From NCBI RefSeq assembly GCF_044793635.1, contig NZ_CP084993.1, positions 7,612 to 71,611 on the forward strand: a DNA stretch of 64,000 bases, given 5' to 3'. How positions within the stretch are numbered: the first letter of the stretch is position 1; each line of letters opens with the position of its first letter. The position numbers and the translations under genes are program-made. Shown piece after piece: positions 7,243-15,735 of the stretch. The notes beneath the pieces were generated by a model, which saw nothing but the letters and a program-made list of their open reading frames with translations, did not search any database and was not told the DNA's origin. Origin of the DNA: Virgibacillus_F necropolis_A. Lineage in GTDB: Bacteria > Bacillota > Bacilli > Bacillales > Amphibacillaceae.

Positions 7243-9078
7243 ATGAGTATGAATCAATCTAAACTCAAAAGAGATGATTTGATTGAGAAGATAAATAAAA
7301 TAAAGTTATTTTTTGAAGAAAATTCAAACGATAGGAATGCTAAGCAATTATCAAGTTACATAAGCGAAATGGAAAAAGAAGTTTATGGAAAAAAGTATGG
7401 ACTTGTCTTCGAAGAACATAAAGAGAGTACTGAATCAATTTTAGCTAAAAATACGCCAATTCTTACCGAAGAGAAGGATTTATTTATTGACAATGATGGC
7501 GAAATGAATTTTTTAATCGAAGGTGATAACCTTGCTGCATTGAAATTGTTGAAAAAGACCCATCTTGGTAAGATAGATTTAATTTATATAGATCCACCCT
7601 ATAATACAAGAAATCAGGGTTTTATTTATGATGATAAAAAAGTGGACAAGCTAGATACATTTAAGCATTCTAAATGGATATCTTTTATGTCGAAACGTCT
7701 AAAATTAGCAAAAGATTTATTATCTGATACTGGAGTTATTTTTGTAAGTATTGACGATAATGAACAGGCCAACTTGAATTTATTAATGAATGAAGTATTT
7801 GGTGAAAATAACTTTATAGCACAAATTATTTGGGAAAGAGCATATGCTCCTGTTAATCTAAAAAAACATTTCTCAGAAAGCCACGATTATGTTCTATGTT
7901 ACGCGGCTAAGAGTGTAGATTTAACAAAATCCAATGGATTACCGAGAACAGATAAACAGAATAATGATTATAAAAATATCGATAATGACCCTAGAGGACC
8001 ATGGAAAGCGGGGAATCCTTCAGTCGGCCCTGCTGTTGAAAAAAATATATATGAAGTGACCTTACCATCTGGTAGAAAAGTTCTTCCCCCAAAAGGAAGA
8101 AGTTGGTTATACGATGAAGAAAAGTTAAAAAAATTAATCAAAGATAATCGCATCTTTTTTGGTAAAGACGGGGATAGTGTTTGGTCACCCAAAATGTTTT
8201 TATCTGAAGTGAAAGACGGACTTACCCCAATGACAATTTGGAAATATGGGGAAGTAGACCATTCTCAAACTGCAAGTAAAAATCTAAAAGAGATATTTGA
8301 AGGAAATTCAGTCTTTACATATCCAAAACCAGTAAAATTGATTAAAAGAATCCTAGAATTATATTCAAAGCCAGATTCAATCATATTAGATTTTTTTGCT
8401 GGTTCTGGTACAACTGGACAAGCTGTATTAGAACTTAATAATGAAGACGGTGGGAATAGGAAATTTATTCTTTCTACGAATAATGAAAACAATATTTGCA
8501 AAGACGTGACATATGAGAGAATTAAACGAATTATAAATGGATATCCATATGTTGGAAAAAAGACCGAAAAGCTATTCGAAAAGAAAATAAATATGACAGT
8601 CCTAAAAAAGGCTGAAAAATTATTAAATGATGTTCAGGAAATTAAGGACAAAGAAAAAGATAATTTCGATGAAATAAAGTCTACTGTTAAAGATGGTAAT
8701 TTGTTAGTTAACGGCATCAAACAATATAACGGTTATACAGAAACCAAAAATGGAAGTCTTAAGTATTTTAAAATTGATTTTGTTCCCATCTCTGAAAAAT
8801 TATATTACGAATACGCAGATCAGTTATTAATTCATGTACGTGAGTTGGTTGAATTGGAAAATGCTATTAACTTTACTGATAATGATGAGGTAAATATCAT
8901 TTTAACTGATGAGGAATTAGGGGAATTCATACAGAATGGAGACAAAACGGATATTTGTAAAACAATATATCTTGGACATGAGGTGCTTACAAGTGCCGAA
9001 CAAGAGGGTTTATTCAAAAAAAATGATATTACAGTTAATGTAATTCCAGATTATTACTATAAAGAATTAAGGGGGTAA
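7243..9078 (+). CDS. mod: Type III restriction-modification system DNA methyltransferase (Mod)
   Basis: N6-adenine methyltransferase and specificity subunit of a type III restriction-modification system, 611 residues. The catalytic motif DPPYN is at residues 117-121 and the S-adenosylmethionine motif FAGSGTT at 385-391; this order marks the beta class typical of Mod. The roughly 260 residues between them hold the target recognition domain. AGTTAGGGAGC precedes the ATG. It overlaps the control zone of res: Mod ends at 9078 and res starts at 9083, so the pair is one operon. Mod alone methylates; with Res it recognises and cleaves unmethylated DNA. No frameshift or simple-sequence tract that would suggest phase variation was seen. 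Confidence 0.93.
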   Translation: MSMNQSKLKRDDLIEKINKIKLFFEENSNDRNAKQLSSYISEMEKEVYGKKYGLVFEEHKESTESILAKNTPILTEEKDLFIDNDGEMNFLIEGDNLAALKLLKKTHLGKIDLIYIDPPYNTRNQGFIYDDKKVDKLDTFKHSKWISFMSKRLKLAKDLLSDTGVIFVSIDDNEQANLNLLMNEVFGENNFIAQIIWERAYAPVNLKKHFSESHDYVLCYAAKSVDLTKSNGLPRTDKQNNDYKNIDNDPRGPWKAGNPSVGPAVEKNIYEVTLPSGRKVLPPKGRSWLYDEEKLKKLIKDNRIFFGKDGDSVWSPKMFLSEVKDGLTPMTIWKYGEVDHSQTASKNLKEIFEGNSVFTYPKPVKLIKRILELYSKPDSIILDFFAGSGTTGQAVLELNNEDGGNRKFILSTNNENNICKDVTYERIKRIINGYPYVGKKTEKLFEKKINMTVLKKAEKLLNDVQEIKDKEKDNFDEIKSTVKDGNLLVNGIKQYNGYTETKNGSLKYFKIDFVPISEKLYYEYADQLLIHVRELVELENAINFTDNDEVNIILTDEELGEFIQNGDKTDICKTIYLGHEVLTSAEQEGLFKKNDITVNVIPDYYYKELRG

Positions 9079-9082
9079 TGTA

Positions 9083-11278
9083 ATGATTCAGTTAGCTGAT
9101 TTTCAACTAAATGCAATTGGTGACTTAATGGAATGTATGGAAAATGATAATAAAGAGTTGGTTCTAAAAAGTCCGACTGGTTCTGGTAAAACAATTATTT
9201 TGACTCATTTTATGGACGAGTACGGTAAAGGACATTTTGAGAATGTTTTTATATGGTTGACCCCTGGAAAAGGTGATCTTGAAGAACAAAGTAAAGCAAA
9301 AATGGACAAGTATATTCATAACAGCCAAACGAAACTATTGTCTGATGTAATGTTAGCCGGTTTTAAAGAAAATGACGCTTGCTTTATTAACTGGGAAAAG
9401 CTCATTAAAAAAGGAAATAATGCTTTAAAAGAAGGAGAGAATGCGAATTTTAAAGAGCGAATTACGGAGGCACATAATAGCGGCTTAGAATTTATCATTA
9501 TCGTAGACGAATCACATCACAATGATACCGTTAAAGCTGATGATATTATCTCACTTTTTCAACCAAAAAAGATTATTAGAACTTCTGCAACTCCTAAAGG
9601 TTATACTGACAATACACTTGTTGAAATACCTGAGGAAGATGTAATTGCAGAAGAATTAATTAAAAAAATGCTAGTGATTAATGAAGATTTCGGAAGAAAT
9701 ATTGAAATTGATAATCAAGTAGACTATTTATTGAATAAAGCATTGGTAAAGCAACAAGAATTAAGAACTGCATTAAATGACAAAAAATCAATTGTTAATC
9801 CGTTAGTAATTATCCAATTACCTAACAAGGGCGAAGTCCTACAAGATGAGGTTGAAAGATATTTAAGAACAAAAGGGATCACATATGAAAATGGTTTGCT
9901 TGCTGTATGGCTGAGTGACAAGAAGCAAAATCTTGAAGAAATAGAGGCATTAAATGCAAAACCAATTGTTATTATCATGAAACAAGCCATAGCGACAGGT
10001 TGGGATTGCCCCAGAGCTCAAATATTGGTAAAGCTACGTGAAAATACAAGTGAAACATTTGAAATTCAAACAATCGGACGAATAAGACGAATGCCTGAAG
10101 TTAAACATTACGGAAGCGATCTTTTAGATTCTTGTTACCTTTTTACATTTGATGAGAAATTCACTGAAGGGGTTAAGTCGCATTTAGGAAAAGGTGCTTT
10201 AGATGCTGTTAAACTGTTCTTAAAAAAGGAATATAGAGAAACCGCATTGGTTAGTGAACAAAAGTCAGACGTGTTTGTTACAAAAGATGCAACACAATCC
10301 CTTAAGACACTGCTTGCGTTCTATAAAAAAGAATATAAAACTTCAACAAAAACAACAGAGAACAAAACACGTTTGCATACAAATGGTTATACTTTTTCAA
10401 AAGAAATTATCAAGTATACATATACAGGATCTGTTCACCAGTTAAAGACAGAAGAATTTGATGCTTTGGAAAAGATAAGTATGATAGAGGAATTAAATAC
10501 ACATAAACACGGGAGAGAATATCATAATAGGGTAGGATCATTAGGGGTTAAACTAAGTCTTCCATATGAACAAATAAATACTATTATAAGAAGGCTGTTT
10601 GACAAAAATGTAAAGTATGCACACAAAATATTAAAACTAGAGACGAGAGAAGTATATGCTTTTGTCATAAATAACTTCGATAAATTGAAAGAGGACTTTC
10701 GCCTTGCAATGTCAGATGTGGGTATTCAACAGGCTTCATTGAATTTACAAGGTATAACAGAAAAAGAATTTCATATACCTAAAGAGTTTTTGTTTACGTA
10801 TGATGTCAAGAATAGGGTTCAACGAGAATATGACAGCAATGTATACTCTGGTTATTTGTCTTCTGCAGAAGTTCGATCTGATTCTGAAAAATCATTCGAA
10901 AAATATTGTAATGATTCTTCAAACGTGGAATGGATATATAAAAATGGTGATAAAGGAAATGAATATTTTTCAATAGTTTATCAGGATAATTTCGGTAAAC
11001 AAAAATCTTTTTATCCTGATTATATTCTTTCATCGAATGGCGAAATTTGGATAGTCGAAACAAAAGGTGGGTTTAATCGAACTGGTGGAAGTGAAGATAT
11101 AGATGAATTTTCACCTAAAAAGTTTGAAGTCCTAAAAACGTACCTTAATAAGCACAACTTAAAAGGTGGATTTGTACGAAAAGATAAAAGTAATAATGAA
11201 CTATTTATTTGTATGGACAATTATAATAATGATATTGCAAGTAATGAATGGAAGTTGTTAGAAAATGTTTTAAAATAG
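9083..11278 (+). CDS. res: Type III restriction enzyme (Res) helicase-nuclease
   Basis: ATP-dependent restriction subunit, 731 residues. Superfamily 2 helicase motifs are present: Walker A SPTGSGKT at 30-37, DESH at 142-145, and motif VI TIGRIRRMPE near residue 333. A PD-(D/E)xK nuclease site lies at the C-terminus: D646 in FYPDY, with E659 and K661 in IVETKGG. It is shorter than many Res proteins (often 900 or more) but has all core parts. The start follows the Mod stop by four bases, with AAGGGGGTAATGTA as ribosome binding site. It needs Mod for target recognition. On a conjugative plasmid the pair may act in defence or plasmid maintenance. Confidence 0.92.
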   Translation: MIQLADFQLNAIGDLMECMENDNKELVLKSPTGSGKTIILTHFMDEYGKGHFENVFIWLTPGKGDLEEQSKAKMDKYIHNSQTKLLSDVMLAGFKENDACFINWEKLIKKGNNALKEGENANFKERITEAHNSGLEFIIIVDESHHNDTVKADDIISLFQPKKIIRTSATPKGYTDNTLVEIPEEDVIAEELIKKMLVINEDFGRNIEIDNQVDYLLNKALVKQQELRTALNDKKSIVNPLVIIQLPNKGEVLQDEVERYLRTKGITYENGLLAVWLSDKKQNLEEIEALNAKPIVIIMKQAIATGWDCPRAQILVKLRENTSETFEIQTIGRIRRMPEVKHYGSDLLDSCYLFTFDEKFTEGVKSHLGKGALDAVKLFLKKEYRETALVSEQKSDVFVTKDATQSLKTLLAFYKKEYKTSTKTTENKTRLHTNGYTFSKEIIKYTYTGSVHQLKTEEFDALEKISMIEELNTHKHGREYHNRVGSLGVKLSLPYEQINTIIRRLFDKNVKYAHKILKLETREVYAFVINNFDKLKEDFRLAMSDVGIQQASLNLQGITEKEFHIPKEFLFTYDVKNRVQREYDSNVYSGYLSSAEVRSDSEKSFEKYCNDSSNVEWIYKNGDKGNEYFSIVYQDNFGKQKSFYPDYILSSNGEIWIVETKGGFNRTGGSEDIDEFSPKKFEVLKTYLNKHNLKGGFVRKDKSNNELFICMDNYNNDIASNEWKLLENVLK

Positions 11279-11315
11279 CAGGAAAAAGAACTTTTTCTCC
11301 ATGCTATACAGATGA

Positions 11316-11491
11316 AAAGAACCTTTACCTAAAGAAGCTCGATTGACAGGACGATTTAAAAATGGCGGTTTTGCAACTTCTCTAAAGCATCAATTTACAA
11401 TCAAACAAGTAGTACTTATGATGGTCGTCACGATAAGATGGGTTTAAAAGAATTTGAAGAACATGTCAATCAAGCTGCCAAGATCATGTAA
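11316..11491 (+). pseudogene. Frameshifted gene remnant, unrecognised
   Basis: Two overlapping frames read as coding but neither has a start or ribosome binding site. The first gives KEPLPKEARLTGRFKNGGF from 11316; after a shift near 11380 the second gives TSSTYDGRHDKMGLKEF and onward to a stop at 11489. The two parts look like one broken protein. I could not name the family. Confidence 0.35.
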
Positions 11492-11601
11492 TTGTAGAAG
11501 AGTACTAATAAGGGCTCTTTTTATATGATGATCAAAGGAAAGTAAAAATATCTATTAAATTATGAAAATATGGTCATACTGCATACAAGGAGATGAAACG
11601 T

Positions 11602-11727
11602 ATGCCAGTTAAAATGACTAAAAGTGAAGCTCAAAAACTAGCGAAGAAAACGATTGAACACAGTAAGAAACATGGGCTATCCCTAAACAAAAAAACAATT
11701 CCACCAAATAAACAATCGACGATTTAA
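11602..11727 (+). CDS. Small basic protein (41 aa)
   Basis: A short open frame with a strong ribosome binding site (AAGGAGATGAAACGT before the ATG) and a perfect terminator that overlaps its stop codon. The product is 41 residues and lysine-rich (MPVKMTKSEAQKLAKKTIEH at the start). The combination of clear signals at both ends supports a real gene. Function unknown; size and charge would fit a nucleic-acid-binding or regulatory peptide, but nothing shows this directly. Confidence 0.6.
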   Translation: MPVKMTKSEAQKLAKKTIEHSKKHGLSLNKKTIPPNKQSTI

Positions 11728-11745
11728 TCGTCGATTGTTTTTGTG
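11712..11745 (+). terminator. Terminator overlapping stop of the 41-aa gene
   Basis: Perfect 12-bp stem ACAATCGACGAT / ATCGTCGATTGT with a 3-base loop, followed by TTTTGTG. The TAA stop lies in the loop and right arm. Confidence 0.85.
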
Positions 11746-11839
11746 TCCTAAAGAAACATAATAAGGTATCCCTCATCATAGGTTTAATAATAAATCTAGG
11801 ACAGGTAGACAGTGTCCCAAATGTAAATGAGGGGTTAAA

Positions 11840-12466
11840 ATGAAAACAGAAGAAAAAGAGAGGAAGGTTCGCTCTGATAAAAAAAGAGATATTAAGCCAA
11901 CTATTCCAATTCAACTTTATGAATGTGTAAGCAGAATTTCGTATGTCACCAATACTCCTATCAAAGATGTTGGAGAATTAATTTGTAAAAAAGGACTATA
12001 TTCAACGCCTGTTATTGATTATTTATCCAATCATTTCAGACGTGACTATTGGGCAAATAACAATACTTTATATACTGGAAATGTGGAGAAACTCCCTTAT
12101 ATAGTACCTAAAGGTATTACCAAACGAAGAATCACAATGCGGTTTTTGCAAAGAGATCATGATAAGTTAGCTAGATTGTCTTATTCTTTAGATTTAACGA
12201 CTTCTTCATCAACCGGATTGCTTTTAGAAGCTTCCATAAAGAATACCGATATTATTAATACCTTCATTTCAAATTCTATAAAAAAAGAACTTGATCCCAA
12301 CCGAATGAAGCAACTAAGAGAGATTTTAAAGTTTATAAATAAAAACAATCCATACGAAGAAACTATAACTCTTGGAGCATTTGTAAGTATGTTAATGGAT
12401 GAATTAAAAGAAACCACCTTTACAATGAAGGAATCCATAAAACGTTGGCTGGATGATCAAAGCTGA
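11840..12466 (+). CDS. Ribbon-helix-helix-like plasmid protein (208 aa)
   Basis: I do not recognise a named family. At least two segments look like ribbon-helix-helix units: one near residues 20-50 (PTIPIQLYECVSRISYVTN) and one near 100-135 (ITMRFLQRDHDKLARLSYSL), each a short strand followed by two helices. That suggests a DNA-binding protein related in architecture to the tandem protein at 30801-31436. GAGGGGTTAAA precedes the ATG. The last 12 codons (ESIKRWLDDQS) recur as a fragment at 40930-40968, so this gene marks one end of a rearranged segment. Confidence 0.55.
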   Translation: MKTEEKERKVRSDKKRDIKPTIPIQLYECVSRISYVTNTPIKDVGELICKKGLYSTPVIDYLSNHFRRDYWANNNTLYTGNVEKLPYIVPKGITKRRITMRFLQRDHDKLARLSYSLDLTTSSSTGLLLEASIKNTDIINTFISNSIKKELDPNRMKQLREILKFINKNNPYEETITLGAFVSMLMDELKETTFTMKESIKRWLDDQS

Positions 12467-12573
12467 AAAAACATAGTTTTTTTAGAATGAAGAAGTGTAA
12501 GGGAATTTGTTAATACGCAGGATTCATCAAATTTTTGTCGAATAAGATATAAAAACTCATAAGAGGTGTATCT

Positions 12574-12807
12574 ATGCGATACGAAAACCCACCACATGGT
12601 GGCAAATATAAGCTTGTAGCAACGCGAAAACATAAAAATGATATTGGTCTTGTTGTTTTATGTCCAGACCGCAGGGAGTATAGTTGGAATAATGTATCCC
12701 GATTATATGACAAAGAACTCAAAAATTATTTGCTATCACTTGGTGAAAAAATTGAAAAAGGTGTTTATGATATAGCGCTTTTAGATTATGAACTAGATGG
12801 AAAATGA
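12574..12807 (+). CDS. Small hypothetical protein (77 aa)
   Basis: A 77-residue soluble protein (MRYENPPHGGKYKLVATRKH at the start) with AAGAGGTG eight bases before the ATG and a terminator at its stop. No recognised domain. It lies between the ribbon-helix-helix-like gene and a convergent 59-residue gene; both share the terminator. Confidence 0.6.
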   Translation: MRYENPPHGGKYKLVATRKHKNDIGLVVLCPDRREYSWNNVSRLYDKELKNYLLSLGEKIEKGVYDIALLDYELDGK

Positions 12808-12832
12808 AGCCTCAATTAAGAGGCTTTTACTC
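12807..12832. terminator. Shared bidirectional terminator
   Basis: Stem AAGCCTC / GAGGCTT with a 6-base loop and a T-run on the plus strand. It separates the convergent genes at 12574 and 12831. Confidence 0.75.
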
Positions 12833-13010
12833 AATCATCCTCGGCCAATATTTTCTTGATTATTTCTTCTTGGAATTCAATTTCCCATTCTGAATGATAA
12901 TCTTCTTTTATTTCCGTCATAGCACCATTTGCAAAGTAATCTTGATCGTACTCCAACATTTTTTGTGCATCCCCAAAATTTGATAAATGACCCGGCATAA
13001 ACTTTTTCAT
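12831..13010 (-). CDS. Small acidic protein (59 aa)
   Basis: A minus-strand frame of 59 codons. On its strand AAGGAGGGATATATTA precedes the ATG at 13010, an almost ideal ribosome binding site. The product is acidic (MKKFMPGHLSNFGDAQKMLE at the start, ending in LAEDD). No family recognised. The strong start signal and the shared terminator support a real gene. Confidence 0.6.
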   Translation of the reverse strand: MKKFMPGHLSNFGDAQKMLEYDQDYFANGAMTEIKEDYHSEWEIEFQEEIIKKILAEDD

Positions 13011-13448
13011 TAATATATCCCTCCTTACATCTATAATCGAATGAGAAGGTAAAAAGGTGGCATGTTATTTAAAAATAATTTTAAAATAAAAAAAGCCCCT
13101 CAACAGGACTTAATTCCACGTTCGTTCTTTATGTTAAAAATTAATTGCACTATCTCCGTATAAAATATTCCTATGTTTGGCCAGTCAACTCTGCAGAAGT
13201 GAACTCAACTATCCCAGGTTCATTGTTTTTCTTGTAAATGTATTGATAATATCTTTTTCTTTCCCGAGATACTTTATATCAATATGACATACCGTATTAA
13301 AGGTTAATTTCCTCCTTCCAGTCGTAAATCTTGTCGTTCACTTCGTTTTACTCCAACCTATTTTATAAGTTCCTTATGGGATACCAACAGCATTTTAACA
13401 TTTTCGTACGCTAAGGCTACAAGCCTTGATATACAAAGTATTTCAGTC

Positions 13449-13482
13449 CACAGTACCAAAAACGTTCATTTTTGGTACTGTG
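13449..13482. repeat. Perfect 14-bp hairpin
   Basis: CACAGTACCAAAAA pairs with TTTTTGGTACTGTG around the loop CGTTCA. It is followed by TGCTTTTCG, so it could act as a weak terminator, or as a structured element in single-stranded DNA. Confidence 0.7.
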
Positions 13483-13643
13483 TGCTTTTCGTTAATAAAA
13501 GTCCATGAAATTGATTGTTTTTAGTTCCAAAACTCATTCCAAAATCAAAGTACCTTTTGAGTAAGAGAAAACCGTTTTTGGCAATTTCCTTAACGTACGA
13601 TTTTGTTAAATTGCTGGCTGTACCCCCTTATGCGTTTTGTTCA

Positions 13644-13782
13644 GGCATCGAACCCTCACAAACCGACTATTTTATAAGTTCGCTAAAATAGTGCGAAAAA
13701 TAGTTAAGCTGCAGCCAATAAATTCAATTGGCTGCAGCTTTTAATTTTTCTTTTCATCTTTTTATCGGGCATCGAACCCTCA
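13644..13782 (+). repeat. 15-bp direct repeat pair (GGCATCGAACCCTCA)
   Basis: The identical 15-mer occurs at 13644-13658 and 13768-13782, 124 bases apart. CTTATGCGTTT lies 17 bases before the first copy and 18 bases after the second, so the two modules carry the same pieces in a different order. Confidence 0.6.
13706..13748 (+). terminator. Strong terminator-like hairpin
   Basis: AAGCTGCAGCCAAT pairs perfectly with ATTGGCTGCAGCTT around a 7-base loop, followed by TTAATTTTTC. No gene ends directly upstream, so it may end an untranslated RNA. Confidence 0.65.
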
Positions 13783-14144
13783 AAAAAGAACAGGCTGCCT
13801 CTTATGCGTTTAGTAGTAGTGGCAGATTGTATCTTCTTCTTTGTGTCTCCTTAGTATAATGTTGGCTCAAACTCGTAGAAGGGCGTGCGAAAAGACAATG
13901 AAAATCGGCAAAACCAAGTAGGCTAAATTGCACTAAAAAAGCACAATACGCTTTTTAACTGCAACTAAGTCATTGGGTTTCACTCGATTTTCAACGTGCC
14001 TGATTTTTGGTAAGGAAAGGCATGATAACTGCTTTTCGGCACTATGTTTTTCTTGCAAGTTGGCACAGATCAGCCAACCCTTCCTACTTCGCCTTTCGCA
14101 AACATTGTATTGGAGACGACAAAAAAGAAAGTGAGGTGAATCAA

Positions 14145-14336
14145 ATGATAATGTCAACAATCATAACCGCCATTTTCATAATTGGCGGTTGCTTAATTCT
14201 TTTGCAAGTTTACGATTTAGTCGAAAATGAAACACTCCGTACTCTACTAATTGCAGGGTACGGAGTGTTCACGTTTTTTTTAGTTTTCCGTCTGTTAACG
14301 GATTACTTTATCTCTCAACTTAGTACGTTGATTTAA
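14145..14336 (+). CDS. Small membrane protein (63 aa)
   Basis: A 63-residue protein with two hydrophobic segments (residues about 2-22 and 35-53). The ATG at 14145 follows GTGAGGTGAATCAA. The frame is open further upstream, but those codons do not look coding and have no ribosome binding site. Followed by a terminator. First of a run of short genes, each with its own start signal and hairpin. Function unknown. Confidence 0.6.
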   Translation: MIMSTIITAIFIIGGCLILLQVYDLVENETLRTLLIAGYGVFTFFLVFRLLTDYFISQLSTLI

Positions 14337-14343
14337 CAATTTA

Positions 14344-14366
14344 GGGAAGGTCGCTCTTCCCTTTTC
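14344..14366 (+). terminator. Terminator after 63-aa membrane protein
   Basis: GGGAAG / CTTCCC stem with a 6-base loop, then TTTTC. It lies between two short genes on the same strand. Confidence 0.65.
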
Positions 14367-14402
14367 ATTACATTAATTATAACACAAAAAGGAGTTTTTA
14401 TC

Positions 14403-14789
14403 GTGGAAAAAACAAAAACAGTTCGTGTATTAATGGTTAAATTTAATTTGGAAACTAAGCAATTTGAAACAGAGGTTATCGAGCTTGAAAATGATCTAGC
14501 GTATAACTTAGCTGATTATCGTAAAATTATTGATTGCAACATGATTGACATTGTTACCTTAAGTGAAGATGTTTGTATCATTATAGATGATGAGGGGCTG
14601 CTGGTATCTGGTAATCCAGTATTAGAAATTAAAACAGAACATGGCCATAAATTGCAACTTGCGGGAACACTTATTTTTGCAGGGAATGAACAGACGGATG
14701 AAGGTGATGAATTAACATCATTAGAAACTGGTAAATGCTTGGAACTATTGTCTAACTTAAAAATAAGAGTTATTGGTGTTACAAATTAA
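14403..14789 (+). CDS. DUF3846-type protein
   Basis: Protein of 128 residues with the layout of DUF3846 proteins, which are common on Gram-positive plasmids and phages: an N-terminal strand (VRVLMVKFN), a LADYRKIIDCNMIDIVTL segment and IIIDDEGLLVSGNPV. The function of the family is not known. The start is GTG at 14403 with AAGGAG 11 bases upstream; no ATG fits better. Terminators lie on both sides, so it is its own unit within the leading-region-like run. Confidence 0.65.
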   Translation: MEKTKTVRVLMVKFNLETKQFETEVIELENDLAYNLADYRKIIDCNMIDIVTLSEDVCIIIDDEGLLVSGNPVLEIKTEHGHKLQLAGTLIFAGNEQTDEGDELTSLETGKCLELLSNLKIRVIGVTN

Positions 14790-14800
14790 ATACTTGAAGT

Positions 14801-14830
14801 AAGAGCCACTCGTTAAGAGTGGTTCTTTCT
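14801..14830 (+). terminator. Terminator after DUF3846 gene
   Basis: Ten-pair stem AAGAGCCACT / AGTGGTTCTT (one G-T pair) followed by a TCT-rich tail. Confidence 0.65.
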
Positions 14831-14864
14831 ATTTAAACTATACATTTTAAAAGGAGTGTTTTTT

Positions 14865-15059
14865 ATGAGAAAGAAAGTTGAATTTATGATAGATGGATTG
14901 ACCGTTAAATTAATTGAAGGAAAAGACGCTTTTGGTTGTGAGGTCATTAATCTTTATGTGAATGGTAGATATAAAGGATTTTATGATGTTTTCCGCATTG
15001 AAGATGTTGAACAAGAGCTTAAATATGATTTGAATTTCTTAGACGAAGCTTATTGTTAA
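14865..15059 (+). CDS. Small hypothetical protein (64 aa)
   Basis: A 64-residue acidic protein (MRKKVEFMIDGLTVKLIEGK at the start). AAAAGGAG ends 8 bases before the ATG at 14865; an upstream GTG at 14856 overlaps the ribosome binding site and is rejected. No family recognised. It is followed by a weak hairpin (GGGGAGG/CCTTCCC, 15068-15086) and then the RadC-like gene. Confidence 0.6.
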   Translation: MRKKVEFMIDGLTVKLIEGKDAFGCEVINLYVNGRYKGFYDVFRIEDVEQELKYDLNFLDEAYC

Positions 15060-15118
15060 TCAATATTGGGGAGGTTATTCCTTCCCTTTTTCACATTAAA
15101 ATTTAGGAGGAATTATTC

Positions 15119-15565
15119 ATGGAAACAATTTATGAAGTAGTGAAAATTAAGCAAGTTATAAAAGAAACGGAAATTAATAATGTCGGTATTATCCGTTCAC
15201 CAGAGGATGGAGTAGATATAGCAAGACAATTTATCGGTGATGATGATCGGGAAGTATTCTTTGTCATGTGTTTAAATACGAAAAACCATGTTATTGCTGT
15301 TCATCGGGCACATGTTGGTTCAATAAACGCAAGTGTCGTACATCCTAGGGAAGTATTTAAAGCAGCTATCTTGAATAATAGTGCTTCCATCATCGTAGCA
15401 CATCAACATCCATCAGGTGACCCAGCTCCCTCGCAAGAGGATATTCACGTCACCAAACGATTAGTTGAATCTGGTAAGATGATCGGTATTGAAGTCTTAG
15501 ATCATATCATTCTTGGTGGTGCAGCATCTAGATTTACTAGTTTGAAAGAAAAGGGCTATATCTAA
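15119..15565 (+). CDS. radC: RadC-like JAB/MPN-domain protein
   Basis: Protein of 148 residues that corresponds to the C-terminal JAB1/MPN domain of RadC. The JAMM metal site is complete: H95 and H97 and D101+ in AHQHPSGDPAPSQED. Plasmid and phage RadC-like proteins usually consist of this domain alone. The name RadC is historical; the role in DNA repair is not established, and a link to antirestriction or recombination functions has been suggested from gene context. ATTTAGGAGGAATTATTC precedes the ATG, a strong ribosome binding site. A terminator follows. Confidence 0.9.
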   Translation: METIYEVVKIKQVIKETEINNVGIIRSPEDGVDIARQFIGDDDREVFFVMCLNTKNHVIAVHRAHVGSINASVVHPREVFKAAILNNSASIIVAHQHPSGDPAPSQEDIHVTKRLVESGKMIGIEVLDHIILGGAASRFTSLKEKGYI

Positions 15566-15600
15566 AAGGGGGGACTCTCCCCTTTCTTCTTCTTTTTTCT
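15565..15600 (+). terminator. Terminator after radC-like gene
   Basis: AAAGGGG / CCCCTTT stem with a short loop, then a long T-rich tail. The following 15608-15641 can form another hairpin (TTCATTTTTG/CAAAAATGAA). Confidence 0.75.
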
Positions 15601-15660
15601 TAGTGAGTTCATTTTTGCCCGCTTGCGCTGTCAAAAATGAAAAAACCAAAAAATAAAATT

Positions 15661-15708
15661 GTTAACATTGTATACAAATGTCTGATAACGTGTTAACATT
15701 GTACACAA
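15661..15708 (+). promoter_or_regulatory. Two 17-bp direct repeats upstream of the 169-aa gene
   Basis: GTTAACATTGTATACAA (15661-15677) and GTTAACATTGTACACAA (15692-15708) differ at one base and are 31 bases apart, about three helical turns, so both would face the same side of the DNA. Each contains a TTGTAYACAA palindrome. They end 27 bases before the next start codon and overlap its likely promoter (TAGAAT at 15712). This looks like an operator, perhaps for the gene that follows. Confidence 0.6.
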
Positions 15709-15735
15709 CCGTAGAATAAAGAAAGGTGATAAATT

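Larger units (their letters stand above)
13060..14130. other. Hairpin-rich non-coding region, possible start of the leading region
   Basis: About 1 kb without a convincing gene. It holds two 14-bp perfect hairpins (13449-13482 and 13706-13740), a 15-bp direct repeat GGCATCGAACCCTCA at 13644 and 13768, a repeated CTTATGCGTTT at 13627 and 13801, a repeated CTATTTTATAAGTTC at about 13359 and 13667, and a stem GCAATTT/AAATTGC near 13578-13615. Such density of repeats and stems upstream of ardC-type genes would fit a replication or transfer-related control region, but no known origin motif was matched. Confidence 0.45.

Noticed and set aside
7243..11278. Phase-variable type III restriction system
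   Set aside because: No long simple-sequence repeat was seen in mod, which would be needed for slippage-based switching.
12834..13090. CRISPR or other regular repeat array
   Set aside because: No regularly spaced identical repeats with unique spacers were found here or elsewhere in the window.
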